A stretch of 64,000 bases of DNA from Pseudomonas lurida (GCF_013522705.1 NZ_JAAMRE010000007.1:143136-207135), one strand, 5' to 3'; shown: positions 1 through 9,682, counted from the first letter of the stretch. Made by a program: numbers and translations. The notes: generated by a model from the sequence alone, not told the origin.

Positions 1-990
1 CTGGGCGTGTTTTTTGAGAAAGAAGGCGAAGAAGGCAAGCTGAGTTCCGCCGGCTGGTACAACAGCGCTGCGTTCGAGAAGTTTGCGGTCGAAAAAGGCT
101 TGTATGCCAAGAGCATCAACGGCGACGCGTTCTCCGACGAGATCAAGCGCCTGACCATCGAAACCATCAAAAAAGACCTGGGCAAGATCGACCTGGTGGT
201 CTACAGCCTGGCCGCGCCACGCCGTACCGACCCCAAGACCGGTGAGGTCTACAACTCCACGCTCAAGCCGATCGGCAAGGCCGTGACCCTGCGCGGTATC
301 AACACCGACAAAGGGGTTGTGGTCGACACCACCTTAGAGCCGGCGACCCAAGAAGAAATCGCCGGCACCGTGAAAGTCATGGGTGGCGAAGACTGGCAAC
401 TGTGGATCGACGCGCTGCGTGACGCCGACGTACTGGCCGAAGGCGCCAAGACCACCGCCTTTACCTACCTTGGCGAAAAGCTGACCCAGGACATCTACTG
501 GAACGGCTCGATCGGTGAAGCCAAGAAAGACCTGGACAAGAAAGTCCTGACCCTGCGCGACAACCTCGCCGCACTGAAGGGCGACGCCCGTGTGTCGGTG
601 CTCAAGGCCGTGGTCACCCAGGCCAGCTCGGCGATCCCGATCATGCCGCTGTACCTGTCGCTGCTGTTCAAAGTGATGAAAGAGCAGGGCACTCACGAAG
701 GGTGCATCGAGCAGGTCTACGGTTTGTTCAAGGACAGCCTGTACGGCAAAGAGCCGAAGCTCGACACCGACGGCCGCCTGCGCGCCGACCTGGCCGAGCT
801 GGAGCCGAAGGTTCAGGACGCCGTGGCGGCCCTGTGGAACCAGGTCACCGACGAGAACGTCAACGAGATCAGCGATTTTGCCGGTTACAAAGCGGAATTC
901 CTGCGCTTGTTCGGCTTTGAAGTCGATGGCGTGGATTACGAGGCTGACGTAAATCCGACGGTGAAGATCAACGGTCTGATCCAAGCATAA
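1..990 (+). CDS. fabV: trans-2-enoyl-CoA/ACP reductase FabV, 5' end outside window
   Basis: NADH-dependent enoyl reductase of fatty-acid synthesis, the triclosan-resistant alternative to FabI. The window opens inside the gene: the reading frame is open from base 1 and about 329 codons remain of a family length near 400, so the NADH-binding N-terminal part is missing. The FabV Y-X8-K active-site motif is visible as [10 protein letters not shown], with Tyr at 496-498 and Lys at 523-525. [29 protein letters not shown] and the C-terminal [12 protein letters not shown] segments are also typical of the family. A GTG at base 7 is an internal codon, not the start. A REP-type hairpin follows the stop and may act as terminator. 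Confidence 0.95.
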   Translation: MGVFFEKEGEEGKLSSAGWYNSAAFEKFAVEKGLYAKSINGDAFSDEIKRLTIETIKKDLGKIDLVVYSLAAPRRTDPKTGEVYNSTLKPIGKAVTLRGINTDKGVVVDTTLEPATQEEIAGTVKVMGGEDWQLWIDALRDADVLAEGAKTTAFTYLGEKLTQDIYWNGSIGEAKKDLDKKVLTLRDNLAALKGDARVSVLKAVVTQASSAIPIMPLYLSLLFKVMKEQGTHEGCIEQVYGLFKDSLYGKEPKLDTDGRLRADLAELEPKVQDAVAALWNQVTDENVNEISDFAGYKAEFLRLFGFEVDGVDYEADVNPTVKINGLIQA

Positions 991-1004
991 AGCGCGGTTA
1001 AAAA

Positions 1005-1090
1005 TGTAGGAGGGGCTTGCCCCCGATGGCGTCGCGTCAGACCGCTCAGCTGTAGCTGAGCTATCGCCGTCGGGGGCAAGTCCCTCACAC
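1005..1090. repeat. REP/REPIN-type inverted repeat after fabV
   Basis: Two REP-like arms face each other: AGGGGCTTGCCCCCGATGGCG on the left and a complementary CGCCGTCGGGGGCAAGTCCCT on the right. Between them lies a perfect 8-bp hairpin, GCTCAGCT-GT-AGCTGAGC, at 1044-1061. This is the paired-REP architecture common between genes in P. fluorescens-group genomes. It could also end fabV transcription. Confidence 0.8.
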
Positions 1091-1197
1091 TTTGATTTGC
1101 GTGCGTTTCAGAGGTTTCTTGCGCTTCAGCGCGCCTTTCCCTCTCTTCAAATCTGCCAGACTCCTCCCGCTATCAAGCCAAGCCAACGGAGGATCTG

Positions 1198-1544
1198 ATG
1201 ACGATTCGTGCAGTAGTTTTTGATTTCGGCGGTGTTCTCTTCGGTTGGAGCCCGCATCACCTCTACCCCAAACTGATTGCCGACGATCAAGAACGGCAGT
1301 GATTCCTGGATAACATCTGCACCCAGGCCTGGAATACCGAACAAGATGCGGGGCGGCCGCTGGCCGAAGCCACGCAAATCCTGATCGATCAACACCCCCA
1401 CCCTAGAGACTTGATCACGGCCTATTACGAGATGACGTGGCCGACAAAGCCGATGCCGCCAGCGCTCTGGGTTGGCAGGGCATTCATCATGTATCGGCCG
1501 AGCAGACATCGGCACGATTGCGTGAATTGGGCGTGAGCTTCTAG
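1198..1544 (+). pseudogene. Decayed HAD-superfamily (HAD-IA) hydrolase gene
   Basis: An ATG behind GGAGGATCTG opens a clear HAD N-terminus, MTIRAVVFDFGGVLFGWSP, including the DxG-type nucleophile loop. The frame is broken twice. First, a TGA at 1300-1302 interrupts ...DDQERQ*FLDNICTQAWNTEQDAGRPLAEATQ, at a site where a Trp (TGG) codon is expected. Second, near 1430 the cap region (ITAYYE) is joined directly to the C-terminal HAD motif DDVADKADAASALGWQGIHH in another frame, ending in TAG at 1542-1544. The middle third, with the cap/core return and the conserved Ser/Thr and Lys motifs, is therefore deleted. The stop overlaps the stop of the convergent LysR gene. No functional phosphatase can be made. 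The remnant resembles 2-haloacid dehalogenase-like proteins of about 200 residues. Confidence 0.8.
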
Positions 1545-2446
1545 CGCGCCCATTTCTCCATCACAAAATCGACAAACGCTCGCAACTTGGGCAGGCGATA
1601 ACGATCCTGGCCGTACAGCACATGCATGGGTCGGCTGGGCAATTGATAGTCGGTCAGCAACGCCACAAGTTTGCCGCTGTGCAGATCGGGCTGGACCAGC
1701 GCATCGGGCAGCATCACGATGCCCATGCCTTGCACCGCCGCTTGGCGCAGGGCTTGTGAGCTATTGATGGTCAACGATCCCGACACCGGGATTTCCACTT
1801 CGCCGTCCGCTCCCGTCATACGCCAGAGCTTGTCGGCGTTGCGCCAGTCGTCGGTGGACGGATAAGCGAAGGCCAGGCAGTCGTGTTGTTGCAGGTCTTC
1901 GGGCCTGGTCGGCGTGCCGCGTCGCGCCAGGTAGCTCGGCGAAGCGCAGAGGGTGATGGTGTAGTCCTGCATGGGCCGGGCGATCAGGCTCGACGGTTCC
2001 AACTCGCCCAAGCGGATCGCCACGTCGAAGCCACTGTCGACCAGGTCCATGCGCTGGTTGCTGAGCACCACATAGAGCTTGATCTGCGGATAACGTTGGG
2101 AGAATTCGCTCAACGCCGGCGCCAGGCGCTCGGTGCCGAAGGCGGGTGGGGCGGTGATGCGCAAGGTGCCTCTAGGCACGTCACTGTGGGCTTGTTCGGC
2201 CAGTTGTTCGGAGTCCGCCACTAGCCCCAACACCTCCAGACAGCGTTGGTAATACTGGCCGCCGAACTCCGTGAGACTCTGCTTGCGCGTGGTGCGCTTG
2301 AGCAGACTGACTCCCAGGCGCTGTTCCAGGGCGCGCAGGTGGTTACCGACCATCGTGGTCGACAGGCCGCAGGCGTGGGCCGCCGCCGTCATGCTGCCGG
2401 TCTCCACCACTTTTACGTACACCGACATTGCCTGGAACAGATCCAT
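1541..2446 (-). CDS. LysR-family transcriptional regulator
   Basis: The product has the LysR layout: N-terminal winged HTH (MDLFQAMSVYVKVVETGSMTAAAH with LSTTMVGNHLRALEQRLG as recognition region) and a C-terminal effector-binding domain (RGTLRITAPPAFG... to VDFVMEKW). About 301 residues from the chosen ATG at 2446, which has AGGG seven bases upstream; an ATG eight codons earlier (2470) is possible but has no ribosome-binding site. It resembles the CrgA/PgrR/DhcR-like group, members of which often regulate neighbouring metabolic genes or themselves. It diverges from the aminotransferase gene at 2549, so that gene is the likeliest target (inference). Ligand unknown. Confidence 0.9.
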   Translation of the reverse strand: MDLFQAMSVYVKVVETGSMTAAAHACGLSTTMVGNHLRALEQRLGVSLLKRTTRKQSLTEFGGQYYQRCLEVLGLVADSEQLAEQAHSDVPRGTLRITAPPAFGTERLAPALSEFSQRYPQIKLYVVLSNQRMDLVDSGFDVAIRLGELEPSSLIARPMQDYTITLCASPSYLARRGTPTRPEDLQQHDCLAFAYPSTDDWRNADKLWRMTGADGEVEIPVSGSLTINSSQALRQAAVQGMGIVMLPDALVQPDLHSGKLVALLTDYQLPSRPMHVLYGQDRYRLPKLRAFVDFVMEKWAR

Positions 2447-2548
2447 TATCAAGCCCTGGTTTAAAGTCATTGCAGAAATGTGCAGTTTATCCAGCTCAGG
2501 TGGCTAACGATACTGAGACCATCAACCTGATGACTTGGAGCCCGCACC

Positions 2549-3727
2549 ATGACCGCCGCCTGCCTGATGACCACCTACCAACCCTTGGCCCTGAGCTTCG
2601 CCCGTGGCCTGGGCACGCGTCTGTGGGACCAGCAGGGTCGCGAGTACCTCGATGCGGTGGCGGGTGTGGCGGTGACCAATGTCGGGCATTCCCACCCGCG
2701 CCTGGTGGCGGCCATCAGCGAGCAGGCCGGTCTGTTGCTGCACACCTCCAACCTCTACAGCATTGACTGGCAACAACGTCTGGCCCGGCGCCTGGCGCAG
2801 CTGTCCGGCCTGGATTGCGGATTTTTCAACAACTCCGGCGCCGAGGCCAACGAAACCGCCCTCAAGCTGGCGCGCTTGCATGGCTGGAAAAAGGGCATCG
2901 AAGAACCGTTGATTGTGGTGATGGAGAACGCCTTTCACGGGCGCACCCTGGGCACCATGGCGGCCAGCGACGGACCGTCGGTGCGCCTCGGATTTCAGCG
3001 CTTACCGGGGAATTTTCTCAAGGTCCGGTTCGGTGACCTGGCCGCCATCGAAGCGATCACCCGCACCCATGGCGCGCAGATTGCGGCCGTGTTGCTGGAG
3101 CCGATCCAGGGTGAAAGTGGCGTATTGCCGGCGCCGCCCGGCTATCTGCGTGGCTTGCGCGATCACTGCACAGCCCACGGCTGGCTGATGATGCTCGATG
3201 AAATCCAGACCGGCATCGGTCGCACCGGTGCGTGGTTCGCGTTCCAGCATGAAGGCATCGTGCCGGACGTCATGACCCTGGCCAAAGGCCTCGGCAACGG
3301 CGTGCCGATCGGCGCCTGTCTGGCACGGGCCGGTGTGGCGCGCCTGTTCACGCCGGGCAGTCATGGCAGCACGTTTGGTGGCAACCCGCTGGCTTGCCGG
3401 GTTGGCTGCACGGTGCTGGACATCATCGAAGAGCAGGGCTTGCTGCACAACGCCGCGCAACAGGGCGAACGCTTGCTGGCGCGGCTGCGCGTGGAACTGG
3501 CGGAACACCCCCAGGTGCTGGCGATTCGCGGGCAGGGCTTGATGATCGGCATCGAACTGGTCAGCCCGTATCGCGACCTGGCCCAGCGCGCCGCCCAGGA
3601 GCATGCGCTGCTGATCAATGTGACGCGCGGCAAAATCATCCGCCTGCTGCCGCCGCTGACCCTGGACGGCAAGGAAGTCGAGATGATCGTGCGGGCCATC
3701 AGCCGCTTATTGGATCAGGGCCATTGA
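2549..3727 (+). CDS. Class III PLP aminotransferase, acetylornithine aminotransferase-like
   Basis: PLP-dependent omega-amino-acid transaminase of 392 residues, related to ArgD/AruC and GABA transaminases. Visible signatures are [16 protein letters not shown] (phosphate-binding region), FHGRT, the class III stretch [15 protein letters not shown], and the Schiff-base lysine K246 in [21 protein letters not shown] and the C-terminal IRLLPPLT are also family-typical. GGAG precedes the ATG. The gene stands alone, divergent from a LysR regulator, which fits a catabolic or paralogous enzyme rather than the housekeeping argD (inference). Its 3' end overlaps the convergent punR by 29 bases. Substrate cannot be fixed from sequence: N-acetylornithine, succinylornithine or another omega-amine are possible. 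Confidence 0.85.
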   Translation: MTAACLMTTYQPLALSFARGLGTRLWDQQGREYLDAVAGVAVTNVGHSHPRLVAAISEQAGLLLHTSNLYSIDWQQRLARRLAQLSGLDCGFFNNSGAEANETALKLARLHGWKKGIEEPLIVVMENAFHGRTLGTMAASDGPSVRLGFQRLPGNFLKVRFGDLAAIEAITRTHGAQIAAVLLEPIQGESGVLPAPPGYLRGLRDHCTAHGWLMMLDEIQTGIGRTGAWFAFQHEGIVPDVMTLAKGLGNGVPIGACLARAGVARLFTPGSHGSTFGGNPLACRVGCTVLDIIEEQGLLHNAAQQGERLLARLRVELAEHPQVLAIRGQGLMIGIELVSPYRDLAQRAAQEHALLINVTRGKIIRLLPPLTLDGKEVEMIVRAISRLLDQGH

Positions 3728-4622
3728 GCCATTCTTGGTTGAGGGTTTCGGTGTCGCCCAGGTATTCGAGTAACCACGCCATGGCCGGGGACAGCTTGTT
3801 CTGCGCCCAGGCCACGCAGGACGGGCTGGCGGGGAAGGGGCGGGTCAGGTGCAGCGCCACCAGCTCGCCGCGTTCGATCCAGGGCGCTACCTTATGTGCC
3901 GGCGCCATGCCGACGCACAACCCGTCGCGCAGGCAATCGATGGCTGACGCCCAGTTAGGCACCACCAGGCGCCGTTGGTTGTCCAGGGTCCAGGTGTCGC
4001 GCTTAGGCAGGTTACGCGAGGTGTCGGTCATGCACAGCGAGGCGAAGGGGCGCAATTGGTCGTCGCTGAGCAGGCCTTCAACGCTCGCCAGCGGATGCCG
4101 CGCGCTGACCACGCACAGCCAGTTCAACAACCCCATATCGCGAAAGGTAAAGTGGCTGGCCACCGGCACCGCGCTGGTGGCGCCGATCACAATGTCGGTG
4201 CGCTCGTCGGCCAGGGCATCCCACACACCGTTGTACACCTCGTACTCCAGCAGTAATTCCACCTCGGGGAACCGTCGATAGAAATCCAGCACCAATTGCC
4301 GGCAGCGCTGGGGTTTGACGATGGAGTCCACCGCCACCTTCAACTGGCCGCTCCAGCCATTGGCCACTTGCTGGCACAAGCGTCGCGTGCCGAGCATTTT
4401 CTTCATCACGCCCCGGGCTTCGTCGATAAACAGGCGGCCGGCGGGGGTCAGTTCCACGTCACGGTGACGCCGCACGAACAGCGGCACCGCCAACCATTCT
4501 TCCAGCTGACGCACCGTATAGCTGATGGCCGACGGCACACGGTGCAATTCCTGTGCGGCGGCGCTGAAGCTGCCGTGGCGCGCCACGGCGTCTACCACAT
4601 CCAGGGAATATTCGGACCACAT
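3699..4622 (-). CDS. punR: LysR-family activator of purine nucleoside transport, PunR (YdhB-like)
   Basis: Very close to E. coli PunR/YdhB from the first residue ([59 protein letters not shown]), which fixes the start at 4622 rather than an ATG five codons earlier. N-terminal HTH and C-terminal effector domain; about 307 residues. In E. coli PunR activates the adjacent purine nucleoside exporter/importer gene punC. Here the same divergent pair is kept, with a roughly 120-bp intergenic region between them that should hold the operator. The 3' end runs 29 bases into the end of the convergent aminotransferase gene. Confidence 0.9.
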   Translation of the reverse strand: MWSEYSLDVVDAVARHGSFSAAAQELHRVPSAISYTVRQLEEWLAVPLFVRRHRDVELTPAGRLFIDEARGVMKKMLGTRRLCQQVANGWSGQLKVAVDSIVKPQRCRQLVLDFYRRFPEVELLLEYEVYNGVWDALADERTDIVIGATSAVPVASHFTFRDMGLLNWLCVVSARHPLASVEGLLSDDQLRPFASLCMTDTSRNLPKRDTWTLDNQRRLVVPNWASAIDCLRDGLCVGMAPAHKVAPWIERGELVALHLTRPFPASPSCVAWAQNKLSPAMAWLLEYLGDTETLNQEWLNGPDPISG

Positions 4623-4744
4623 GATCGGTGCCTTCAAAATTATTGATAGCTCAGGCCAATTATTATCGCTTCACATGAAAACTGTCAGCTTCATAATGGG
4701 CGCCAGTCAGCAAATAGTTTGATGGCAAGGTCAAAAAGGCTTCA

Positions 4745-5929
4745 ATGAAAAATTCGTTTGGTTTTACCTGGTATCTGGCGGGCCTGAGCATGCTCGGTTA
4801 TCTCGCCATGGATATGTACTTGCCGGCGTTCGGCGCCATGGGCGAACACTTGCAGATCAGCGCGGGCGCGGTCGGCGCCAGCTTGAGCGTCTTCCTCGCC
4901 GGGTTTGCGCTGGGGCAGTTGGTGTGGGGGCCGTTGTCCGACCGCCTGGGGCGCAAGCCGATTCTGCTAGCGGGCCTGAGCCTGTTTGTGCTGGGCTGCG
5001 CCGGCATGTTTTGGGTCGACAGTGCTGCGCAACTGTTGGCGCTGCGCTTTATCCAGGCGATCGGCGTGTGTTCCGCCGCCGTGAGCTGGCAGGCGCTCGT
5101 GATTGATCGCTACCCGGCCGACAAGGCCCATCGCGTGTTCGCCAGCATCATGCCGTTGATGTCGCTGTCGCCGGCCCTGGCGCCACTGTTGGGCGCGCTG
5201 GTGTTGAATCACGTAGGCTGGCAGGCGATCTTCGGCGTGTTGCTGGCTGTGTCGCTGGCGCTGCTGTTACCCACCTTATTCCTGCGCAGTGCGCCGAAAC
5301 GACTGACACAGGCACCGGCGCGCCTGGGGTATGGGCAGTTGCTCAAGTCGCGGGTATTCAGCGGCAACGTAATGATTTTTGCCGCGTGCTCGGCCAGTTT
5401 TTTTGCCTGGCTTACAGCGTCCCCGTTCATTCTCGGCGGTATGGGTTACAGCCCCAATGATATTGGCTTGAGCTATGTGGTGCCGACCCTGGCATTCCTG
5501 ATAGGTGGTTACAGTTGCCGCAGCGCCTTGCAGCATCTGCAGGGTAAAACCTTGCTGCCGTGGCTGCTGCTTGCCTACTGCGTGAGCATGGGGGCGCTGT
5601 ACCTGGTCGCCACGTTGACCGTGCCGACGCTCACTACCCTGTTGATTCCGTTCTGCCTGATGGCGCTGTGCAACGGTGCCAGTTACCCCATCGTGGTGGC
5701 GAACGCGCTGATGCCCTTCGCGGAAAATTCCGGCAAGGCTGCGGCGCTGCAAAACACCCTGCAGTTGGGGTTGTGTTTTGTGAGCAGCCTGCTGGTGTCA
5801 TCGATGCTCGAACATCCGCTAATGATCACCGTGATCGTGATGCTGGCAACCGCGCCGCTGGCAGTGTTGGGATATTGGCTGGCCCGGCCGAAGACCAATC
5901 GTGCCGAGCTGATGACAGAGCTGAACTGA
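4745..5929 (+). CDS. punC: MFS purine nucleoside transporter PunC (YdhC-like)
   Basis: Drug:H+ antiporter-1 (12-TM) major facilitator, 394 residues, inner membrane. It has the TM1 motif [14 protein letters not shown], the MFS loop motif [14 protein letters not shown] between TM2 and TM3, and motif C in TM5 ([14 protein letters not shown]). Best match from memory is E. coli PunC/YdhC, which moves adenosine and other purine nucleosides. The divergent neighbour is the matching activator punR, the known partner. A Tsx-like nucleoside porin and an NCS2 permease lie downstream, strengthening the purine assignment. A Bcr/CflA-type drug exporter is the alternative. Confidence 0.85.
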   Translation: MKNSFGFTWYLAGLSMLGYLAMDMYLPAFGAMGEHLQISAGAVGASLSVFLAGFALGQLVWGPLSDRLGRKPILLAGLSLFVLGCAGMFWVDSAAQLLALRFIQAIGVCSAAVSWQALVIDRYPADKAHRVFASIMPLMSLSPALAPLLGALVLNHVGWQAIFGVLLAVSLALLLPTLFLRSAPKRLTQAPARLGYGQLLKSRVFSGNVMIFAACSASFFAWLTASPFILGGMGYSPNDIGLSYVVPTLAFLIGGYSCRSALQHLQGKTLLPWLLLAYCVSMGALYLVATLTVPTLTTLLIPFCLMALCNGASYPIVVANALMPFAENSGKAAALQNTLQLGLCFVSSLLVSSMLEHPLMITVIVMLATAPLAVLGYWLARPKTNRAELMTELN

Positions 5930-6003
5930 AAGAACACCTGCGTAGCGGCTGCCCCAAAGTCTGCAAACTGTTTAAGCCTGGCACACCGCAGTGTCTGGAG
6001 ACA

Positions 6004-6110
6004 GGGCCGCTTCGCGCCCCAGCGCGGGGCAAGCCCGCTCACCACAACTGCGGGGGTGCTGCTTCCCTGTGGTAAGCAGGCTTGTCCTGCGCTGGGCTGC
6101 GCAGCGGCCC
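6004..6110. repeat. Long imperfect inverted repeat (REPIN family 2)
   Basis: GGGCCGCTTCGCGCCCCAGC at the left pairs with GCTGGGCTGCGCAGCGGCCC at the right, with inner CAAGCCCGCTCACCACA and TGTGGTAAGCAGGCTTG arms. It lies between the convergent ends of punC and the Tsx-like gene, where it could terminate both. A related one-armed copy lies at 60211-60311. Confidence 0.75.
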
Positions 6111-6156
6111 TAATGGCTGCGAATGCGGTGTGTCCGACTCACAGCAGCACCCGTGA

Positions 6157-6990
6157 TTAAAAGGTGATTTCCATATTCACGGTCGGCGTGGAGGTGCGGC
6201 TGCCGCGGCCGCCGTCGACGCCGAATTTGTTATGCCAGTACTCGTAACCCACGCCCAGGTACAGGTTCGGTTTGACGCTCTTGCCCGGTCGCACGGCCAC
6301 CATCAACGCGGTGCGCATCAGCGCTTCGGCAGCGGTGTCGCGGCCGTGGTAGTCCTCGCCTTTAGCCCCGACGTAATTGATGAACCCTTGGAATTTCGCC
6401 CCGTGGTTGGCGATCTCGAACGGGCGCATCCACGTCAGGTTAAGCATGTAGGTGTCGTCGAAGGTGTGGTCGGATTCCTGGGCGCCGGGAATGCCAGTGT
6501 GGTTGCGCTCCTTGTAATACAGCAGGCTCAGGTCCAACACGCCGACAGTATTGAGTTTCACGGTCGGGCCGAGCACCAGCGCGCGTTTCTTCGCGGAGGC
6601 GAAGTTGTTATTTCGGTTGGCGTCGAAGCCCAGGGTCAAGGCGTAATCCTTGACCGCACCCGTCCCCGGCGGCCTGTCGAATACCCGCGAGGCATACAGC
6701 TGGTGCCGGTACACCGCGTACACCTCGCTGCCCCCGTGATCAGTGCCCTTGCGCGGGTCGCGGCTGTCGGACAGGAACACATCCAGGTTGAGAAAATTGC
6801 TGCCGTATCGGTAGCCACTGGCGTGGGTGAAGCTGTAGATGCGCTTGCTGAATTCATCGGGGTTGTTCGGGTTGGTGAACTGCTGGCCGTAGCGAAACCC
6901 TACGCTGTTGTTCATCCATTCCACCGCGACAGCCTCCCCGCCGCCCAGCAGAGTGAGTGCGACGGTAGCGCCCTGTAGTGCCTTTTTCAT
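6157..6990 (-). CDS. Outer-membrane channel, Tsx/OmpK-like nucleoside porin
   Basis: About 277 residues from the ATG at 6990, which is preceded by AAGGA; a run of 11 codons upstream is not needed. A cleavable signal peptide (MKKALQGATVALTLLGGGEAVAVEW) is followed by an aromatic-rich beta-barrel sequence ending in the outer-membrane C-terminal signature VNMEITF with terminal Phe. Segments such as NFLNLDVFLSDSRDP, YAVYRHQL and LYLGVGYEYWHNKFG match the Channel_Tsx/OmpK family from memory. The predicted role is nucleoside or purine passage across the outer membrane. It is divergent from an NCS2 nucleobase permease and close to punC, which supports the role. Could be another small specialised porin. 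Confidence 0.65.
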   Translation of the reverse strand: MKKALQGATVALTLLGGGEAVAVEWMNNSVGFRYGQQFTNPNNPDEFSKRIYSFTHASGYRYGSNFLNLDVFLSDSRDPRKGTDHGGSEVYAVYRHQLYASRVFDRPPGTGAVKDYALTLGFDANRNNNFASAKKRALVLGPTVKLNTVGVLDLSLLYYKERNHTGIPGAQESDHTFDDTYMLNLTWMRPFEIANHGAKFQGFINYVGAKGEDYHGRDTAAEALMRTALMVAVRPGKSVKPNLYLGVGYEYWHNKFGVDGGRGSRTSTPTVNMEITF

Positions 6991-7071
6991 TGTTTTAGTG
7001 TCCTTGGCGTTGCGGCTCATCACGGCCGAATGGTTTTTGTAACGCCGGCGGAGGGTATCTTGTCTGGTTGA

Positions 7072-7115
7072 TTGTATACAACTCTATGGACATCCAGTCC
7101 AAATATTGCATACAG
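7072..7115. promoter_or_regulatory. Operator-like dyads in the porin/NCS2 intergenic region
   Basis: A perfect 10-bp palindrome TTGTATACAA (7072-7081) and a near copy TTGCATACAG (7106-7115) are spaced 34 bp centre to centre, about three helical turns. Between them is a second dyad, TGGAC-N5-GTCCA (7087-7101). The region lies between divergent genes with related predicted function. TTGTAtACAA-type sites are typical of GntR/FadR-type repressors. Regulator not identified. Confidence 0.45.
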
Positions 7116-7148
7116 TGGCCGCACAACAAAAACAGAGAACCCCTCACC

Positions 7149-8651
7149 ATGACTACCCCGAAGGCGTCACCGCAACGGCCGGAAGATGAGAATCTTGGCG
7201 TCGCGGCCAACATGGCTTACGGCCTGCAGCATGTGCTCACCATGTACGGCGGCATCGTTGCCGTACCGTTGATCGTCGGCCAGGCGGCCGGGTTATCGCC
7301 GGCGGATATCGGCCTGTTGATCGCCGCGTCGCTGTTTGCGGGCGGCCTGGCGACCTTGTTGCAAACCCTCGGCCTGCCGTTTTTCGGCTGCCAGCTGCCG
7401 TTGGTGCAGGGCGTGTCGTTTGCCGGTGTGGCCACCATGGTGGCGATTGTCGGCAGCGACGGTGCCGGTGGTTTACCGGCGATTCTCGGAGCGGTAATGG
7501 CCGCGTCATTGATCGGCCTGTTGATCACCCCGGTGTTTTCGCGGATCACCAAGTTCTTCCCGCCGCTGGTCACCGGTATCGTCATCACCACTATCGGCCT
7601 GACCCTGATGCCCGTCGCGGCGCGCTGGGCCATGGGCGGCAACAGCCGCGCTGCGGATTTCGGCAGCATGCCCAATATCGGGTTGGCGGCGTTGACGCTG
7701 GTGCTGGTGCTGCTGCTGAGCAAAATCGGCAGCGCGACCATTTCGCGCCTATCGATCCTGCTGGCGATGGTGATCGGCACGCTGATCGCGGTGCTGCTGG
7801 GCATGGCCGACTTCTCCAGCGTGACCCAAGGGCCAATGTTCGGCTTCCCCACGCCGTTTCATTTCGGCATGCCAACCTTTCACATCGCTGCGATTATTTC
7901 GATGTGTATCGTAGTGATGGTGACCTTGGTGGAAACCTCGGCGGATATCCTCGCCGTGGGTGAAATCATCGACACCAAGGTGGACTCCAAGCGCCTGGGC
8001 AACGGCCTGCGCGCCGATATGCTGTCGAGCATGTTCGCGCCGATCTTTGGTTCGTTCACCCAGAGTGCCTTCGCCCAGAACGTCGGCCTGGTGGCGGTCA
8101 CCGGGGTGAAAAGCCGCTTTGTGGTGGCCACCGGCGGGCTGTTCCTGGTCATTCTCGGCTTGCTGCCGTTCATGGGCCGGGTGATTGCCGCAGTGCCCAC
8201 GTCGGTGCTGGGCGGCGCCGGGATCGTACTGTTCGGCACGGTGGCGGCCAGTGGAATTCGCACCTTGTCCAAGGTGGATTACCGCAACAATATGAACCTG
8301 ATCATCGTCGCCACCTCCATCGGTTTCGGCATGATCCCCATCGCCGCGCCAAGCTTCTATGACCACTTCCCCAGCTGGTTCGCGACCATTTTCCATTCGG
8401 GGATCAGTTCGTCGGCGATCATGGCGATTCTGCTGAACCTGGCGTTCAACCATTTCACCGCGGGCAACTCGGACCAGCAGTCGGTGTTCGTCGCGGGGAC
8501 CGAACGCAGCCTGTGCTTCCAAGATGTGGCGGCGCTGCGTGATGGGGATTACTTCAGGGGCGGCAAGTTGTTCGATGCCGAGGGCAAAGAGATCCCGGTG
8601 ACGGCCGAGCCGGCACGGCAGGCATCAAAGCCTGAGACCTCCGAGGTCTGA
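7149..8651 (+). CDS. NCS2 nucleobase:cation symporter (xanthine/uric acid permease family)
   Basis: About 500 residues, hydrophobic throughout, with the NCS2 signatures YGLQHVLTMYGGIVAVPLIVG near the N-terminus, GCQLPLVQGVSFAGVATM in the TM3 region, LVETSADILAVGEI (the substrate-site glutamate) and FTQSAFAQNVGLVAVTGVKSR. Start chosen at MTTPKASPQRP because the upstream 27 codons are promoter-like. It belongs to the purine branch (PbuX/XanP/UacT type), which imports xanthine, urate or similar bases with protons; the exact base is not decidable here. The divergent Tsx-like porin and nearby punRC fit purine salvage. Confidence 0.88.
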   Translation: MTTPKASPQRPEDENLGVAANMAYGLQHVLTMYGGIVAVPLIVGQAAGLSPADIGLLIAASLFAGGLATLLQTLGLPFFGCQLPLVQGVSFAGVATMVAIVGSDGAGGLPAILGAVMAASLIGLLITPVFSRITKFFPPLVTGIVITTIGLTLMPVAARWAMGGNSRAADFGSMPNIGLAALTLVLVLLLSKIGSATISRLSILLAMVIGTLIAVLLGMADFSSVTQGPMFGFPTPFHFGMPTFHIAAIISMCIVVMVTLVETSADILAVGEIIDTKVDSKRLGNGLRADMLSSMFAPIFGSFTQSAFAQNVGLVAVTGVKSRFVVATGGLFLVILGLLPFMGRVIAAVPTSVLGGAGIVLFGTVAASGIRTLSKVDYRNNMNLIIVATSIGFGMIPIAAPSFYDHFPSWFATIFHSGISSSAIMAILLNLAFNHFTAGNSDQQSVFVAGTERSLCFQDVAALRDGDYFRGGKLFDAEGKEIPVTAEPARQASKPETSEV

Positions 8652-8654
8652 AGG

Positions 8655-8682
8655 AGTGGGAGGGCGCGTGCTTCCTCCCACA
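8655..8682. terminator. Hairpin between convergent NCS2 and laaA genes
   Basis: GTGGGAGG (8656-8663) pairs perfectly with CCTCCCAC (8674-8681) in the 37-base gap between two converging genes. It looks like a shortened REP arm pair and may end transcription from both sides. No long T-run follows. Confidence 0.5.
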
Positions 8683-8688
8683 CTGAAC

Positions 8689-9621
8689 TCAACCGGCCTT
8701 GAGTGCCGCGCGCGGCACCGCGCACGCCTCATCCAAAAACTTCACCACGGTCCCCATGCACGCCTGGCGTTCTTCCACATGGGGCATGTGGCTGGAGTCC
8801 TCAAACAGCGCCCAGCGCACATCGGCGATCTCATCCAGGAACGGCTTGACCACCAGCGGCGTGGCCTCGTCGTGGCGGCCGGAGATCACCAGGGTCGGCA
8901 CGTTGATCTTCGACAGACGGCCAATCGATTTCCAATCCTTCAGGCTGCCGATCACGTGGAACTCGGTAGGCCCGCTCATGGCGTGATACACCGTCGGGTC
9001 TGAATCGACCTGAGCAAAGGTGCGCGCGACCTCTTCCGGCCACGGGTTGACCCGGCACACGTGGTGGTCATAGAAAATCCGCGAAGTGGCGAGGTATTCC
9101 GGGTCCTGGTAGGTACCGGCGGCTTCGTGCTTGAGCAGGGTTTCATGCACGCCTTCGGGCAACAGCTTGCGCAAGCGATTGGCTTCGCTGACCCAGGTGC
9201 GCATGCAGGTCGGCGAGTTGGCCGGGATAAACGCCCGCAGGCCCTTGGGCTGGCGGATCGCGTGTTCGCTGCCGAGCATGCCACCCCAGGATTGGCCGAG
9301 GATCGCGTAGTTATCGCTGATCTGCAGGTGGTCCAGCAGGTTGTCCAGCTCGGCGAGGAACAGTTCGACGGTCCAGAAGGACGGGTCTTTGTCGGGCAAG
9401 TGGGTGGAACGGCCGTTGCCCAATTGATCGTAATGGATTACGGCATGGCCGCTGGCCGCGACGTCCTTGAAGGCGTCGACATAATCATGGGTGCAGCCGG
9501 GGCCACCGTGGATAATCACCAGCGGGGTGCGGCCGCTGTTCAGGTCGCCGGTGACGCGGTACCAGGTCTGATAGGCGCCGAACGCCGCATACCCTTCGCG
9601 GATTTTTTCGATGAATTCCAT
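8689..9621 (-). CDS. laaA: L-amino acid amidase / proline iminopeptidase-family alpha/beta hydrolase
   Basis: 310-residue serine hydrolase of the S33 fold, nearly identical as far as I recall to the L-amino acid amidase LaaA of P. azotoformans. It has the oxyanion [10 protein letters not shown], the nucleophile elbow GQSWGG (Ser111), an acid in SGRHDEATP and a histidine in [11 protein letters not shown]. The start at 9621 ([11 protein letters not shown]) has CAGGGTACGAA upstream; longer forms lack support. It releases N-terminal amino acids from amides or short peptides. It lies 93 bases after the LuxR solo gene in the same direction, with a lux-box-like dyad in that gap, so it is a likely PipR target (inference). 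Confidence 0.88.
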   Translation of the reverse strand: MEFIEKIREGYAAFGAYQTWYRVTGDLNSGRTPLVIIHGGPGCTHDYVDAFKDVAASGHAVIHYDQLGNGRSTHLPDKDPSFWTVELFLAELDNLLDHLQISDNYAILGQSWGGMLGSEHAIRQPKGLRAFIPANSPTCMRTWVSEANRLRKLLPEGVHETLLKHEAAGTYQDPEYLATSRIFYDHHVCRVNPWPEEVARTFAQVDSDPTVYHAMSGPTEFHVIGSLKDWKSIGRLSKINVPTLVISGRHDEATPLVVKPFLDEIADVRWALFEDSSHMPHVEERQACMGTVVKFLDEACAVPRAALKAG

Positions 9622-9682
9622 TTCGTACCCTGCTCTTGAAAAAAGGATCAGGGTCACGATAAGCCGCCGGGAAAATTTAGGT

